From NCBI GenBank assembly GCA_036703255.1, contig DATNPL010000241.1, forward strand, positions 1 to 64,000: DNA of 64,000 bases, read 5' to 3'. The notes under the pieces are model-generated. The model was not told the origin of the DNA. It did no database searches and was given only the letters and a program-made list of their open reading frames with translations. The stretch's first letter is position 1, and the number at the start of each line of letters is the position of its first letter. The position numbers were made by a program, and so were the translations under genes. The DNA is from Drouetiella sp036703255. Lineage in GTDB: Bacteria; Cyanobacteriota; Cyanobacteriia; Elainellales; Elainellaceae. Positions 8,660 to 17,418 of this stretch are shown here, piece after piece.

Positions 8660-9667
8660 ATGGTCAATACCATCAACATTTTGGGGTTTCCCCACGCTTA
8701 TGAGCTGTCATCGCCTCCTGATGCCTCACCCGTCTTGGTGTTTTTGCATGGCTGGCTTCTGAGTCGTGCTTACTGGCAGCCCGTTATCCAACAGCTCTCA
8801 GCAGACTATCCTTGCCTGTCTTATGACATGCGCGGCTTTGGAGAATCGCAAATAGCAGTCGATAGGGCTGCGTTCAACAGCGCTTCTGCCCCGATCGCTT
8901 CTGCTTCTGTCGAACTCGCTGCCGAAAGAACTGCCGAGAAAGCACTTGAGACAATTTCGGTAGGGGTTTCTACTGCCCGAACTGCAAGCAGCTCAGGTTT
9001 AACCAGTCTTGCCTCAGCTCCTGCCCTCAAACCAGGGCATACGCCCGCAGCCTACGCCCAAGATTTAGCGCTGCTGCTAAAGGAGCTAAACATCACAAAA
9101 GCCTGGTTAATTGGGCACTCATTGGGCGGCAGCGTTGCTATTTGGGCCGCAGATCAGCTACCTGAGACGATCGCAGGTGTCATTTGCGTCAATGCCGGGG
9201 GTGGAATCTATCTCAAAGAAGAATTTGAAAAGTTTAGAGTGGCTGGGCAGCAGCTAATCAACCTGCGGCGGCGATGGCTGGCTTATATACCTGGGCTTGC
9301 GGCTTTGTTAACGCGGATGAACGTGGCTCAACCGATCGAGTATCGCTGGGGCAGACAGCGCTTGCTCGACTTGTTAAGCGCCCAGCCCGAGGCCGCCATA
9401 GGAACCCTGCTAGACTCCACAACCGAAGCCGAAGTTAACTGCTTGCCACAAGTTGTATCGCGGCTCCGCCAACCCGCCTACTTCATAGCCGGAGCCAAAG
9501 ACACCATTATGGAACCTCAATATGTTCGGCATCTGGCCAGCTTCCATCCATCTTTTGCAGCCTGTGGCGACAACCTGATTGAAATTCCAAACTGCGGCCA
9601 TTTGGCGATGGTGGAGCAACCTGAAGCCGTTGTCCATGAAATTCGGCAAATTTTGGGCAAGGCATAG
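8660..9667 (+). CDS. Alpha/beta-hydrolase with an Ala/Ser-rich insertion
   Basis: This 335-residue protein has the alpha/beta-hydrolase fold: oxyanion strand VFLHGWLLSRAYWQP (about 27-41), DMRGFGES (56-63), nucleophile elbow GHSLGG with S154, and the C-terminal GHLAMVEQP histidine with an acidic residue in AGAKDTIMEP. Substrate cannot be told from sequence. The usually short link between GFGES and the next helix is expanded by about 60 residues (roughly 64-125) rich in Ala, Ser and Thr, with no frameshift. The gene starts at the ATG after cgcagt. It is convergent with tsaD. Confidence 0.85.
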   Translation: MVNTINILGFPHAYELSSPPDASPVLVFLHGWLLSRAYWQPVIQQLSADYPCLSYDMRGFGESQIAVDRAAFNSASAPIASASVELAAERTAEKALETISVGVSTARTASSSGLTSLASAPALKPGHTPAAYAQDLALLLKELNITKAWLIGHSLGGSVAIWAADQLPETIAGVICVNAGGGIYLKEEFEKFRVAGQQLINLRRRWLAYIPGLAALLTRMNVAQPIEYRWGRQRLLDLLSAQPEAAIGTLLDSTTEAEVNCLPQVVSRLRQPAYFIAGAKDTIMEPQYVRHLASFHPSFAACGDNLIEIPNCGHLAMVEQPEAVVHEIRQILGKA

Positions 9668-9757
9668 CCAGGGTTTGAGCTGAGGATTTGGGCTTAGAGG
9701 CAAGTTTTACAAGAGCCGAGCTGTCATAGGAAGCCTCTAGCTGATCACCGATCGCCG

Positions 9758-10801
9758 CTAATTCTCATACAGCTTCATCACATCCGAGATGGCCATTCTT
9801 GACTGTGCCCCTGCGGTCAACTGCGATCGATGGCCCCGATTAAAATGTTCGGCCGCAGCACAAGCAATCATGGCGGCATTGTCGGTACAGAATTTGAGCG
9901 GCGGGAACAGCACCCGCATCTTATGTTTCACCGCAGCTGCTTGCAGCTGATGCCGCAAGGCGCTATTAGCCGCTACGCCGCCCCCCACAACGATCGTCTC
10001 TAGCCCATAATCTAGGGCACAGGCGATCGCTCGTTTGGTCAGCGCCTTGGCAACCGTTAGCTGAAAGCTGGCGGCAATATCTGCCACAGGCAGCTCAGGT
10101 TCAGACTGCTGCAATTTTTGCGTCAGCCGCAGCACTGCCGTTTTTAGCCCGCTAAAGCTTGAGTCATAGGGATGATAGCCCCCCTGAGGCAGGGAAACCT
10201 GTCCCTCTGGCAACGCAAACGCGTGAGGATTACCTTGTTGGGAGAGGCGATCGATAGCTGGCCCGCCCGGATATCCCAGGTTGAGCAGTCGTGCTACCTT
10301 GTCAAACGCCTCTCCTGCCGCGTCATCGCGTGTTTGCCCCAAAATCTCATAGGAGCCGCAGTCCTTGACGTAAATTAGGCTCGTGTGGCCTCCCGACACC
10401 AGCAGGCAGAGAAAGGGGGGCTGTAGATCAGGTTCGCTGAGATAGGCAGCATAGATATGTCCTTCTAAGTGATGCACGCCCAAAAAGGGCTTTTGATGCA
10501 GCATGGCCAGCGTTTTGCCTGCCGTCAGCCCGACCAGCAGCGCCCCCACCAGACCTGGCGCACAGGTCGCCGCAACGCCATCGATATCCGTCCAGTGGAC
10601 TTGCGCCTGCTGAAAAGCCTGGGCGATCGCCCCATTCACCGTTTCCACATGCTGCCGAGAAGCCACCTCCGGCACAACCCCCCCATATTGCTGGTGAATG
10701 GCAATTTGTGATGAGACGACATTACCCAAGACATGGCGATCGCGGACGATCGCCACTGAAGTTTCATCACAGCTGGTTTCAATCGCAAGAATAGTAGACA
10801 T
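9758..10801 (-). CDS. tsaD: tRNA N6-adenosine threonylcarbamoyltransferase TsaD
   Basis: This 347-residue ASKHA-fold enzyme moves the threonylcarbamoyl group onto A37 of ANN-decoding tRNAs with TsaB and TsaE. It starts MSTILAIETSCDETSVAIV, has the metal-binding HxxxH in HHLEGHIYAAYL (about 111-115), LVSGGHTSL and GGGVAANSALR. Length matches the family. It is divergent from psaF, a neighbourhood I recall from other cyanobacteria such as Synechocystis. The other TsaD complex members are not in the window. Confidence 0.96.
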   Translation of the reverse strand: MSTILAIETSCDETSVAIVRDRHVLGNVVSSQIAIHQQYGGVVPEVASRQHVETVNGAIAQAFQQAQVHWTDIDGVAATCAPGLVGALLVGLTAGKTLAMLHQKPFLGVHHLEGHIYAAYLSEPDLQPPFLCLLVSGGHTSLIYVKDCGSYEILGQTRDDAAGEAFDKVARLLNLGYPGGPAIDRLSQQGNPHAFALPEGQVSLPQGGYHPYDSSFSGLKTAVLRLTQKLQQSEPELPVADIAASFQLTVAKALTKRAIACALDYGLETIVVGGGVAANSALRHQLQAAAVKHKMRVLFPPLKFCTDNAAMIACAAAEHFNRGHRSQLTAGAQSRMAISDVMKLYEN

Positions 10802-11184
10802 GAATTGATCGGGGTAAGTCAGGGCTGGATCAACTGCAACGGAATGGCAGAGAAATTATCTAAACTTTCATTACAAAATGATTGGGTTGGAGTTTTTTAT
10901 GGTGTCGTTTTGTGAGTCAGCAAAGCCAGTTGATCAGATCTGGAAATTGTAGGTTTGAAAGAGGGCGATCGCCCTCCTATCAACTCTTCTAGCCTCTGGT
11001 TCCTGATATGTGATCTCGACCTGTCCACTTTTTCAAAAACTCAGTAAACTTCTTTTAAGAGCTTAACTTTACTGTGTCAACCTTGGGGAGTATGATTGCT
11101 CTGACAACCCCAAAACTCTTGTACAAATAACTTAACGTTTTGTACAAAAAACTTTGTAATTTATAAATGAAGGGAAACAACTCC
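10802..11184. promoter_or_regulatory. psaF upstream region with paired TTGTACAA sites
   Basis: The roughly 380 bases between tsaD and psaF contain TTGTACAAA at 11119-11127 and again at 11140-11148. The core of each is the perfect palindrome TTGTACAA and the copies start 21 bp apart, two helical turns, a spacing typical of cooperative operator sites. They lie about 40-65 bases before the psaF start in AT-rich DNA, so they could overlap the promoter or 5' leader. The motif does not match the RpaB HLR1 consensus. Regulator identity is unknown. Confidence 0.45.
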
Positions 11185-11670
11185 ATGCGAAGATTGTTTG
11201 CTCTAGCTCTTGTTCTTTTCCTGTGCTTTGGTTTCGCGCCCTCTGCTTCAGCAGATGTAGCCGGATTGACTCCTTGTGGGCAGTCCAAAGCTTTCTTAGC
11301 GCGTGCCGCCAATGCCACAACAGATCAAGCTAAGGCACGGTTTGAAGCCTACGCCAATTCTAACGTTCTCTGTGGTACAGATGGCTTACCCCATCTCATC
11401 GTGGATGGTCGCCTTGATCACCTGGGTGAGTTTATCATCCCCAGCATTTTGTTCCTGTACATTGCAGGCTGGATTGGTTGGGTAGGTCGCGCCTATGTGA
11501 TTGCCGTTCGTAAAAGTAGCAACCCTGAAATGAAGGAAGTCGTAATCGATGTTCCTTTGGCGATCAAATACATGCTGACAGGTTTTGCTTGGCCCCTAGC
11601 AGCCCTCAAAGAGCTGACAACGGGTGAATTGACTGCGAAAGATAACGAAATTACCGTTTCTCCTCGCTAG
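11185..11670 (+). CDS. psaF: Photosystem I reaction centre subunit III (PsaF)
   Basis: This 161-residue precursor yields the plastocyanin/cytochrome c6-docking subunit of photosystem I on the lumenal side. Residues 1-23 (MRRLFALALVLFLCFGFAPSASA) form a signal peptide; the mature protein starts DVAGLTPCGQS, has the paired cysteines of the family (TPCG and VLCG), and transmembrane stretches around IIPSILFLYIAGWIGWVGRAY. The ATG at 11185 is preferred over an in-frame ATG at 11167 because aaggga sits about nine bases upstream and the protein then has the usual family length. psaJ follows 49 bases later. Confidence 0.97.
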   Translation: MRRLFALALVLFLCFGFAPSASADVAGLTPCGQSKAFLARAANATTDQAKARFEAYANSNVLCGTDGLPHLIVDGRLDHLGEFIIPSILFLYIAGWIGWVGRAYVIAVRKSSNPEMKEVVIDVPLAIKYMLTGFAWPLAALKELTTGELTAKDNEITVSPR

Positions 11671-11719
11671 TCCCAATTTGCATGTTTGATGCGGCAATAT
11701 TCATTCTTGGAGCATATCT

Positions 11720-11842
11720 ATGGAATATTTTCTGAAGTACCTCTCTACAGCCCCTGTACTGGCAACCGTCTGGATGATCATCACGGCTGGCATTTTGATT
11801 GAATTCAATCGATTTTTCCCAGACCTTTTGTTCCATCCCTAA
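11720..11842 (+). CDS. psaJ: Photosystem I subunit IX (PsaJ)
   Basis: This 40-residue single-span membrane protein helps hold PsaF in photosystem I. It begins MEYFLKYLSTAPVL, has one hydrophobic segment and ends FNRFFPDLLFHP, the classic PsaJ ending. A ggag lies a few bases upstream of the ATG. It is cotranscribed with psaF, and no gene separates it from the terminators that follow. Confidence 0.95.
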   Translation: MEYFLKYLSTAPVLATVWMIITAGILIEFNRFFPDLLFHP

Positions 11843-11963
11843 GCCTAGTTTTGAGTCCAGAATGCTTGGGGTTCCCTGGGGGAACAAAGTCCAATTGGTA
11901 GGTCAAAGGATGAGTTGCAGCCCGTTTTGCGGCATAACTCACTCTTGGTCTAGAAATTAGTTA

Positions 11964-12032
11964 AAGCGAATCCTCGGAAAGAAAGCTGTAGTTCCTGAAT
12001 CTACAGTTTTTATTCGGAAGGTTCGCTTTACT
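11964..12032 (+). terminator. Branched hairpin downstream of psaFJ
   Basis: Nested inverted repeats: an outer arm pair aaagcgaa / ttcgcttt, cgga / cgga-type inner pairing, and an inner ctgtag (about 11990) / ctacag hairpin followed by tttttatt. It lies about 125 bases after psaJ and probably ends or stabilises the psaFJ mRNA. Function is inferred from position and pairing. Confidence 0.55.
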
Positions 12033-12133
12033 TGTTTTTAGAGCGATCGCCCTTGTGTTGCAGGTCACGAAAGTGCCCCTTCATCGCTCTAAGCGCTCAG
12101 TTTAGAGTAGGATTCATACAACACCCTAAACTG

Positions 12134-12184
12134 CTAAAAATCCGCTGTTTCTCACGCCCTGCACGCGAAACAGCGGATTTTTAG
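12134..12184. terminator. Bidirectional terminator between psaFJ and pgk
   Basis: Perfect 18-bp arms ctaaaaatccgctgtttc (12134-12151) and its complement (12167-12184) around a 15-base loop. The stem ends in A/T runs on both sides, so it can give a U-tailed hairpin on either strand, fitting its place between convergent genes. Confidence 0.85.
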
Positions 12185-12250
12185 ATTGCTAACTAGGGTT
12201 GAAGGCTTCGCACAGCAAAGCTTGCCGCCGATCTACGCGATCGCGATGCT

Positions 12251-13471
12251 TTACGCATCATCTAGAGCCGCAATGCCCGGTAGAACCTTGCCTTCTAATA
12301 GCTCCAAGCTGGCACCACCGCCCGTAGAAATGTGGCTCATTTGATCGGCAACACCCACTTTCTCAACGGCTGCGACCGAGTCACCCCCGCCGATAATCGT
12401 GGTGGCACCTGTTTTGGTGATGGCTGCCAGAGAATGGGCGATCGCCTCTGTACCTGCCGCAAACTTAGCAAACTCAAACACGCCCATAGGGCCATTCCAG
12501 ATCACCGTCTTACAGTCTGCCAAGGCGTCTTCAAACACCTTCACAGAGTCAGGCCCAATATCTAGACCCATCCAACCATCTGGAATACTCTCGACGCTAA
12601 CCGTCTGAGCATTGGCATCGGGAGAAAAGTTGTCGGCCACCACCACGTCCGTTGGCAAGAGCAGCGCCACGCCTCTCTCTTTTGCCTTGGCTTCCAAAGT
12701 TTTAGCCAGTTCGACAAAATCATCTTCGACCAGAGACTTACCGACATTCAGGCCGCGTGCCTTGTAAAAGGTGAAGATCATGCCACCGCCGATCAGCAGC
12801 TTGTCTACTTTTTCGAGCAGCGTTTCGATGACGGTGATTTTGCTAGAAACCTTAGAGCCGCCGATGATTGCCGCCAAAGGACGCTGAGGAACTTCGATCG
12901 CCCCCTGCAAATACTGCAATTCTTTTTCGATCAAAATCCCTGCGACCGAAGGCTTCAGGTAGTGGGTCACGCCTTCGGTCGAAGCGTGGGCGCGGTGTGC
13001 CGTCCCGAAGGCATCGTTGACATACAGGTCGGCCACAGAAGCCAACTGCTGAGCAAACGCCGGATTATTTTTTTCTTCTTCAGGATGGAAGCGCACGTTC
13101 TCTAGCAACAGCACATCGCCATTTTGCATTTCACCGACCTTGGCTGCTACCTGATCGCCAATGCAGTCGTCGGTTTTGACGACAGTCTTGCCCAGAAGCT
13201 CGGAAAGCCGAGTGGAAACGGGGGTAAGGCGGAACTTATCCGTCACCCGTGCTGCAAAATCATCGCCCTTGGGTCGGCCAAAGTGGCTGCTGAGGATAAC
13301 CTTTGCACCCTTAGAGGTGAGGTACTGAATGGTGGGCAAAGCCGCTCGAATGCGAGTATCGTCGGTAATAGCACCCTGATCATCTAAGGGCACGTTGAAA
13401 TCTGCTCGGACTAACACCCGTTTGCCCGACAAGTCTGCTGTTGTTAGACTCGTTACGCTTTTCTTGGACAT
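12251..13471 (-). CDS. pgk: Phosphoglycerate kinase
   Basis: This 406-residue cytosolic enzyme transfers phosphate between 1,3-bisphosphoglycerate and ADP (or 3-phosphoglycerate and ATP in the Calvin cycle). It shows the N-terminal substrate motif GKRVLVRADFNVPLD, SHFGRPKG, the hinge sequence IIGGSKVSSKITVIETLL, and the nucleotide-binding WNGPMGVFE and GGGDSVAAVE. Length and all signature motifs are normal. It is the only sugar-phosphate gene in this part of the window and appears monocistronic, ending at the shared terminator with psaFJ. Confidence 0.98.
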   Translation of the reverse strand: MSKKSVTSLTTADLSGKRVLVRADFNVPLDDQGAITDDTRIRAALPTIQYLTSKGAKVILSSHFGRPKGDDFAARVTDKFRLTPVSTRLSELLGKTVVKTDDCIGDQVAAKVGEMQNGDVLLLENVRFHPEEEKNNPAFAQQLASVADLYVNDAFGTAHRAHASTEGVTHYLKPSVAGILIEKELQYLQGAIEVPQRPLAAIIGGSKVSSKITVIETLLEKVDKLLIGGGMIFTFYKARGLNVGKSLVEDDFVELAKTLEAKAKERGVALLLPTDVVVADNFSPDANAQTVSVESIPDGWMGLDIGPDSVKVFEDALADCKTVIWNGPMGVFEFAKFAAGTEAIAHSLAAITKTGATTIIGGGDSVAAVEKVGVADQMSHISTGGGASLELLEGKVLPGIAALDDA

Positions 13472-13938
13472 GGCTGGACTCCCCCTTTAAATAAGTTTTT
13501 ATACCTATGAAGCATTGTAAAGCGTTGGGGATCATTGCAAAAGTCCCAAATTGTCTGAGCGAATTAAGTTTCTGAAAAAATCTGTAAGCGATCGCGCCAA
13601 ATGGCGCAAAGTGACGAACCTGCTATGAAACCTAATTTTCGCCCAACCTAATTTGTGCTGAGGACAGGAATAATGCAAAGAAACCCTAATCCAATGGGGA
13701 TTGTATTCCCCAAAGCCTCGCCCTACAAGGACTTTAGGGATACGGTTTTAGCAAATGCGATCGAAAATTGCTGTAAGATAGCTCAAAAAAGGTAGATCAA
13801 ATTTGCATGAATCAGGCTAGGTCAGATCTGGCCATTTCACCACTTTCACTCCAGGTGCTGCCTTATTCAGAGCTTTCATGACTCTGGCCTACCTTCACCA
13901 TCTACCTTTACCCAAGTCTATGTCCCTACGAGGTGACT
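13472..13938. other. Divergent region, pgk / uspA
   Basis: About 467 bases between divergent genes. Contains a HIP1 octamer near 13588 and an imperfect palindrome around ggtcagatctggcc (about 13822). A very short frame at 13807 (MNQARSDLAIS...) is not convincing. Promoters of both genes should lie here; none is clearly defined. Confidence 0.4.
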
Positions 13939-14358
13939 ATGTTTAAGACTGTTTTATTCCCCATTGACCAAAGCCCAGAATCTCGCGAGGCGGCAGAAAC
14001 TGTAGCGTCCGTCGTCAAAACCTGTGGCAGCCGTCTTGTAATTCTTTCGGTCGTGGAACTGCCCGAAGAAGGGCAACCCCCCAAAACCATTGCTGAACAA
14101 GAAATGATTTCTCCTGAAGCGATCGCTAAGCTCTTAGCCACAGCCAAGGCGCTCTTTGCCGACTTGGGCATTCCGTCAGAACTTATGGAGCGGCAGGGAA
14201 AACCCGCCTTCACCATCTGTGATGTGGCAGATGAAATTGATGCAGATGTGATTATTATGGGATGCCGTGGATTGGGGCTAACGGATGAAGGGGCGCAGGA
14301 TAGCGTCACGATTCGGGTGATTAACTTATCCCCTTGTCCCGTGTTGATTGTGCCTTAG
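13939..14358 (+). CDS. Universal stress protein, UspA family
   Basis: This 139-residue single UspA domain begins MFKTVLFPIDQSPESREAAETV and ends with IIMGCRGLGLTDEGAQDSVTIRVINLSPCPVLIVP. The ATP-binding type of Usp has G-2x-G-9x-G-(S/T) near the end; here GCRGLG is present but GSVS is replaced by DSVT, so nucleotide binding is uncertain. ATG 13939 is chosen over GTG 13933 because gagg (13930-13933) is then at a proper distance. Role in stress tolerance is inferred from the family only. Confidence 0.88.
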   Translation: MFKTVLFPIDQSPESREAAETVASVVKTCGSRLVILSVVELPEEGQPPKTIAEQEMISPEAIAKLLATAKALFADLGIPSELMERQGKPAFTICDVADEIDADVIIMGCRGLGLTDEGAQDSVTIRVINLSPCPVLIVP

Positions 14359-14442
14359 AATCGCAAGCTTAATAAAACCCAAGATTTTTCAAATCTTCCA
14401 GGCTCATTTATCCACGATCCCAGGTGACTCAGCGTAAGCGAC

Positions 14443-14742
14443 ATGCGGCAGAACAGTAGATACCTCCTGCAAGGGTTGATGGTGACACTGGCTTTTCTGG
14501 CAGCGGTCACGACTTGGGGCTGCATTTTGCTGATGTGGATGACTGCGATCGTGCCCAGTCTGCGAGAAATCGTGAGCAGCACCTTTCAAGGCCAGCTTTT
14601 ATTGGCGGCATCGCTGCAAACCATGACCTGGTTTTTTTTGCCTCAAATCCAGTTCATTCCCGAACAAATGGGGCAGAAAATGGCGATCGTCATGGCAGGT
14701 GTAACGCTGTTTTTGCTGGCCGTTGTCGTTTTTTCTCTGTAG
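14443..14742 (+). CDS. Small multi-span membrane protein, unknown
   Basis: This 99-residue protein is mostly hydrophobic, with likely spans at about 8-32 (LLQGLMVTLAFLAAVTTWGCILLMW), 48-66 and 80-98. I do not recognise a family. It lies 84 bases after the Usp gene on the same strand and could be cotranscribed. Translation initiation signals are weak (aagcgac before the ATG). Being real is supported by coherent membrane topology over its whole length. Confidence 0.6.
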   Translation: MRQNSRYLLQGLMVTLAFLAAVTTWGCILLMWMTAIVPSLREIVSSTFQGQLLLAASLQTMTWFFLPQIQFIPEQMGQKMAIVMAGVTLFLLAVVVFSL

Positions 14743-14815
14743 CTGCGGTCTAGAGTTGTGGCTTGCAAAAGCCAGTGTAGGAGTCTAGCTGCCTGACAGA
14801 ACTTCTCCCGGTGCT

Positions 14816-16306
14816 TTAAGGTTGATAAACCTGTGCTGGAATACCTTGCTGCTGTAGCTCTTGAACCCGCTCTTGAGCAGCTGCCTCGCTGCTAAAGGCA
14901 CCTAGCTGCACCTTTGCCCCACTCGGCAAATTTCGCACATAGGCATCGGGCACCGATTGACGCGCCTGCTGCAAGCTAGAGTCACTGCTATACTCTGTGC
15001 CCACGTAATAGAGGTTTTCGGGTGCAACAGGAGGGCGAACCGCAATTTCAGGAGCCGCTTGTGGCGGTGCAGTCTCAGCAACCGGAGCAGTGGAGCGTGC
15101 AGGAGGCGCAGGCTCAACGCTAGGTGGAGTTACCGGAGCCGCTGCCGCCACCGGAGGAGCCGATTCGACTGCGATCGCAGGTAGCTCTTGCGGCACGGGC
15201 GCTACAGAAACCTGAGGCTGGCTGCGCGCCGGGGTTGTGGCACCAGCATTGCGGTTAGCAGGCTGAGGCGACCCGGCTGTCGTAGGCTGAGATGGGGCTG
15301 GCGATCGACGAGCGTTGCTCGGTATCGTGCTGAGGGTGTCAAGGTTTAAGTCTTTAAATTCTTCAGCAGCCAAATTGGGCGAGGGAAATACATCAATCGG
15401 CGTTGTGGGAACCCGTGTCAGAGGGCTAGGGGCAGTCGGAGAGTTGGCGGTCTGAGGCGTCAAGAAACCGCTCATAGCAGAGGGATTCATAATTAAGTAG
15501 CCGAGCGTCGTGCTAGACAGCAGCAGCAATACCATAGAGCCAATGCCCATCGGCGTTAGCAGCGTGTCTAGCAGATCGGGACGGCGCTGCGCCCGCTGCG
15601 ATGAAGTTTCTTCTTGAATGCTCTTCAACAACTCTTCTGAAGACTCTAGGTAGTCTTCTGGATAGTCTCTGGGTACTTCCAGCCGTTGAGTAGAGAGACT
15701 GCCGTGGCTGATGTGATCGGGATTAGCCTGACGCTGCTTGGCGTTGTCTTGAATGAGCTTTTGCAGGACAGCGTCTGGTTCATGAACCGACAGCTCTAGG
15801 TGCTGGGCATAGCTTGCAATGCCTTCATCTGGCATTTGCGTTGGCGGCGCAGGGGGCTGTGCCCAGTTAGGTTCAGCCAGATCAGGTTTAGCCAGAGGGG
15901 CGATCGCCGGAGCAGGCTCAACGGTTCTAGAAACCCCTTCAGCGGCATCTCCTAAAATGGCCTTGACCGGATTTTGGCTAGCCGCACTATTGCCGATAGG
16001 AAACTCTCCTGTTGAATGGAGGCTCAAGGCATCGCGAACGTTAGGGAGCTGAATGCCATTTTGCGGTGCCCGCGCCGGGGTTCGGCTGAGGCTGCGAGGC
16101 TGCGCTACAGCTTTGTGCCGTCCATAAGGCTCAGACTGAAGGCGCTGCTGCCGACGGTAGCGAATCAACTCTTCCTCAAGATTGACATCCAAATTGTCAA
16201 GCACCGCCCGCAAAACCGGATGAGGCACTTGTGCGTCTGGAGAAGGAATAAAGGTTTCTATCAAAGCGGGTTGGCGCATTACAGCACTCCTACCATTCAC
16301 GGGCAA
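14816..16306 (-). CDS. SPOR-domain membrane protein
   Basis: This 496-residue protein has a long N-terminal cytoplasmic region, one membrane span near 258-278 (GIGSMVLLLLSSTTLGYLIM), a Pro/Ala/Thr-rich linker and a C-terminal SPOR-like domain (about 425-496) including VQLGAFSSEAAAQERVQELQQQGIPAQVY. SPOR domains bind denuded peptidoglycan glycans at division sites, so a cell-wall or septum role is likely. A short block SAEELLKSI-like (SSEELLKSIQEE) precedes the span. Low-complexity linkers make the middle poorly conserved. It is divergent from the DUF721 gene. Confidence 0.82.
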   Translation of the reverse strand: MPVNGRSAVMRQPALIETFIPSPDAQVPHPVLRAVLDNLDVNLEEELIRYRRQQRLQSEPYGRHKAVAQPRSLSRTPARAPQNGIQLPNVRDALSLHSTGEFPIGNSAASQNPVKAILGDAAEGVSRTVEPAPAIAPLAKPDLAEPNWAQPPAPPTQMPDEGIASYAQHLELSVHEPDAVLQKLIQDNAKQRQANPDHISHGSLSTQRLEVPRDYPEDYLESSEELLKSIQEETSSQRAQRRPDLLDTLLTPMGIGSMVLLLLSSTTLGYLIMNPSAMSGFLTPQTANSPTAPSPLTRVPTTPIDVFPSPNLAAEEFKDLNLDTLSTIPSNARRSPAPSQPTTAGSPQPANRNAGATTPARSQPQVSVAPVPQELPAIAVESAPPVAAAAPVTPPSVEPAPPARSTAPVAETAPPQAAPEIAVRPPVAPENLYYVGTEYSSDSSLQQARQSVPDAYVRNLPSGAKVQLGAFSSEAAAQERVQELQQQGIPAQVYQP

Positions 16307-16730
16307 AATGAGTAAATTTTGTAAACATTTGTGAGGCTCTGCTGAGTCTCTTCTTGACTGAGTTCTTTAAGGCATACCCAGATCGATCGCCACCCTGAAA
16401 GCTTTCTAAACCTATATCTGGGGTTGAGAGCTATAGTAACTCCCAGTTGAGCTAAACCCTGACGCTATATGTGGAGAGCAGAGATTTTATCTTGCGGCTC
16501 TCAATGGCATATGATAACCAATTTCCAGAAAAAAACTGTCAGATGGCAAATTATGGCGTAAATATTACAGAGTTAGTCTATAACTTTGCGGCCACCTCAA
16601 CGACTCTTATGGTGACCTATAGCCATTTGCTATGGCCGAAGTACGGTTGTTTTTTCACCTCTGGACTTCGTTCCTGTCTTCTGACCCGTCCAAAAAATAG
16701 CGCCGATTCCCTTTCTTGTGAGTGTTTTGT
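16307..16730. other. Divergent region before the DUF721 gene
   Basis: About 424 bases, AT-rich from 16390 to 16640, presumably with the promoters of the SPOR and DUF721 genes. A plus-strand frame at 16471-16740 runs through it and overlaps the next gene; it shows no family signature and I do not call it. Confidence 0.4.
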
Positions 16731-17297
16731 ATGGCGATGAAATCTCTGCAACAGGTTCTGGGAGGGCTAGATCATCAAGAAAGCTGGAAAGGGCGGCGGC
16801 AGTTTCAGCAGCTTTTGCTCTGCTGGGGAGATGTCGTAGGTTCTGCTGTGGCAGCTCAGACTCGCCCGATCGCCATTCAACGCAAGAACCTCAGCGTAGC
16901 AACCTCTAGCTCGGCTTGGGCACAAAATCTAGCCTTTGAGCGGCATCGCATTTTAGAAAAGCTCAACGATCGCCTAGCGCTAGATCTCACCGATATTCGG
17001 TTTTCGACGGCTCAGTGGCATACGCGCAGCCTCGCCCCCGAACTGCCAGAATCGACCCTGCTCTGGAAAAATCACCCGAGCCGCATCGGCGCTGAGGCGG
17101 TTTCTCCTCCCTCTACTGCTATTGACCCCCAAAGCGCCTTTCGTGACTGGGCTAGGAGTCTGCGATCGCGTTCTCAAAACTTGCCCCTGTGCCCCACCTG
17201 CCAATGTCCTACGCCAACGGGAGAGCTAGAACGCTGGTCGGTCTGCTCACTCTGTGCAGCCAAGGAGTTTGGGCATGGCACCCGCGATCGAGCCTGA
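16731..17297 (+). CDS. DUF721 (DciA-like) protein with C-terminal zinc ribbon
   Basis: This 188-residue protein has the DUF721 pattern in its first 100 residues (LQQVLGGLDHQESWKGRRQFQQLLLCWGDVVG, then NLSVATSSSAWAQNLAFERHRILEKLN). DUF721 includes DciA, a helicase operator in bacteria lacking DnaC, so DNA binding or helicase loading is possible. The C-terminus adds CPTCQCPTPTGELERW with a second CSLC, a likely zinc ribbon. ATG 16731 or 16737 can serve as start. It precedes the MBOAT gene by about 120 bases. Confidence 0.78.
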   Translation: MAMKSLQQVLGGLDHQESWKGRRQFQQLLLCWGDVVGSAVAAQTRPIAIQRKNLSVATSSSAWAQNLAFERHRILEKLNDRLALDLTDIRFSTAQWHTRSLAPELPESTLLWKNHPSRIGAEAVSPPSTAIDPQSAFRDWARSLRSRSQNLPLCPTCQCPTPTGELERWSVCSLCAAKEFGHGTRDRA

Positions 17298-17418
17298 TGC
17301 AGCAGAGCGATCGAATGGGACTGATAATTTACAGGTTTCTTAAATCTTGATAGTTCACTTTGCAGCTTAAAACTTAGAATTCAAGGCGGCGTCTTCCCTA
17401 CTCCATTTCCTGAATCCC

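Noticed and set aside
16471..16740. 89-codon plus-strand frame before the DUF721 gene
   Set aside because: Covers the AT-rich promoter stretch, overlaps the better-supported start at 16731 and shows no conserved pattern.
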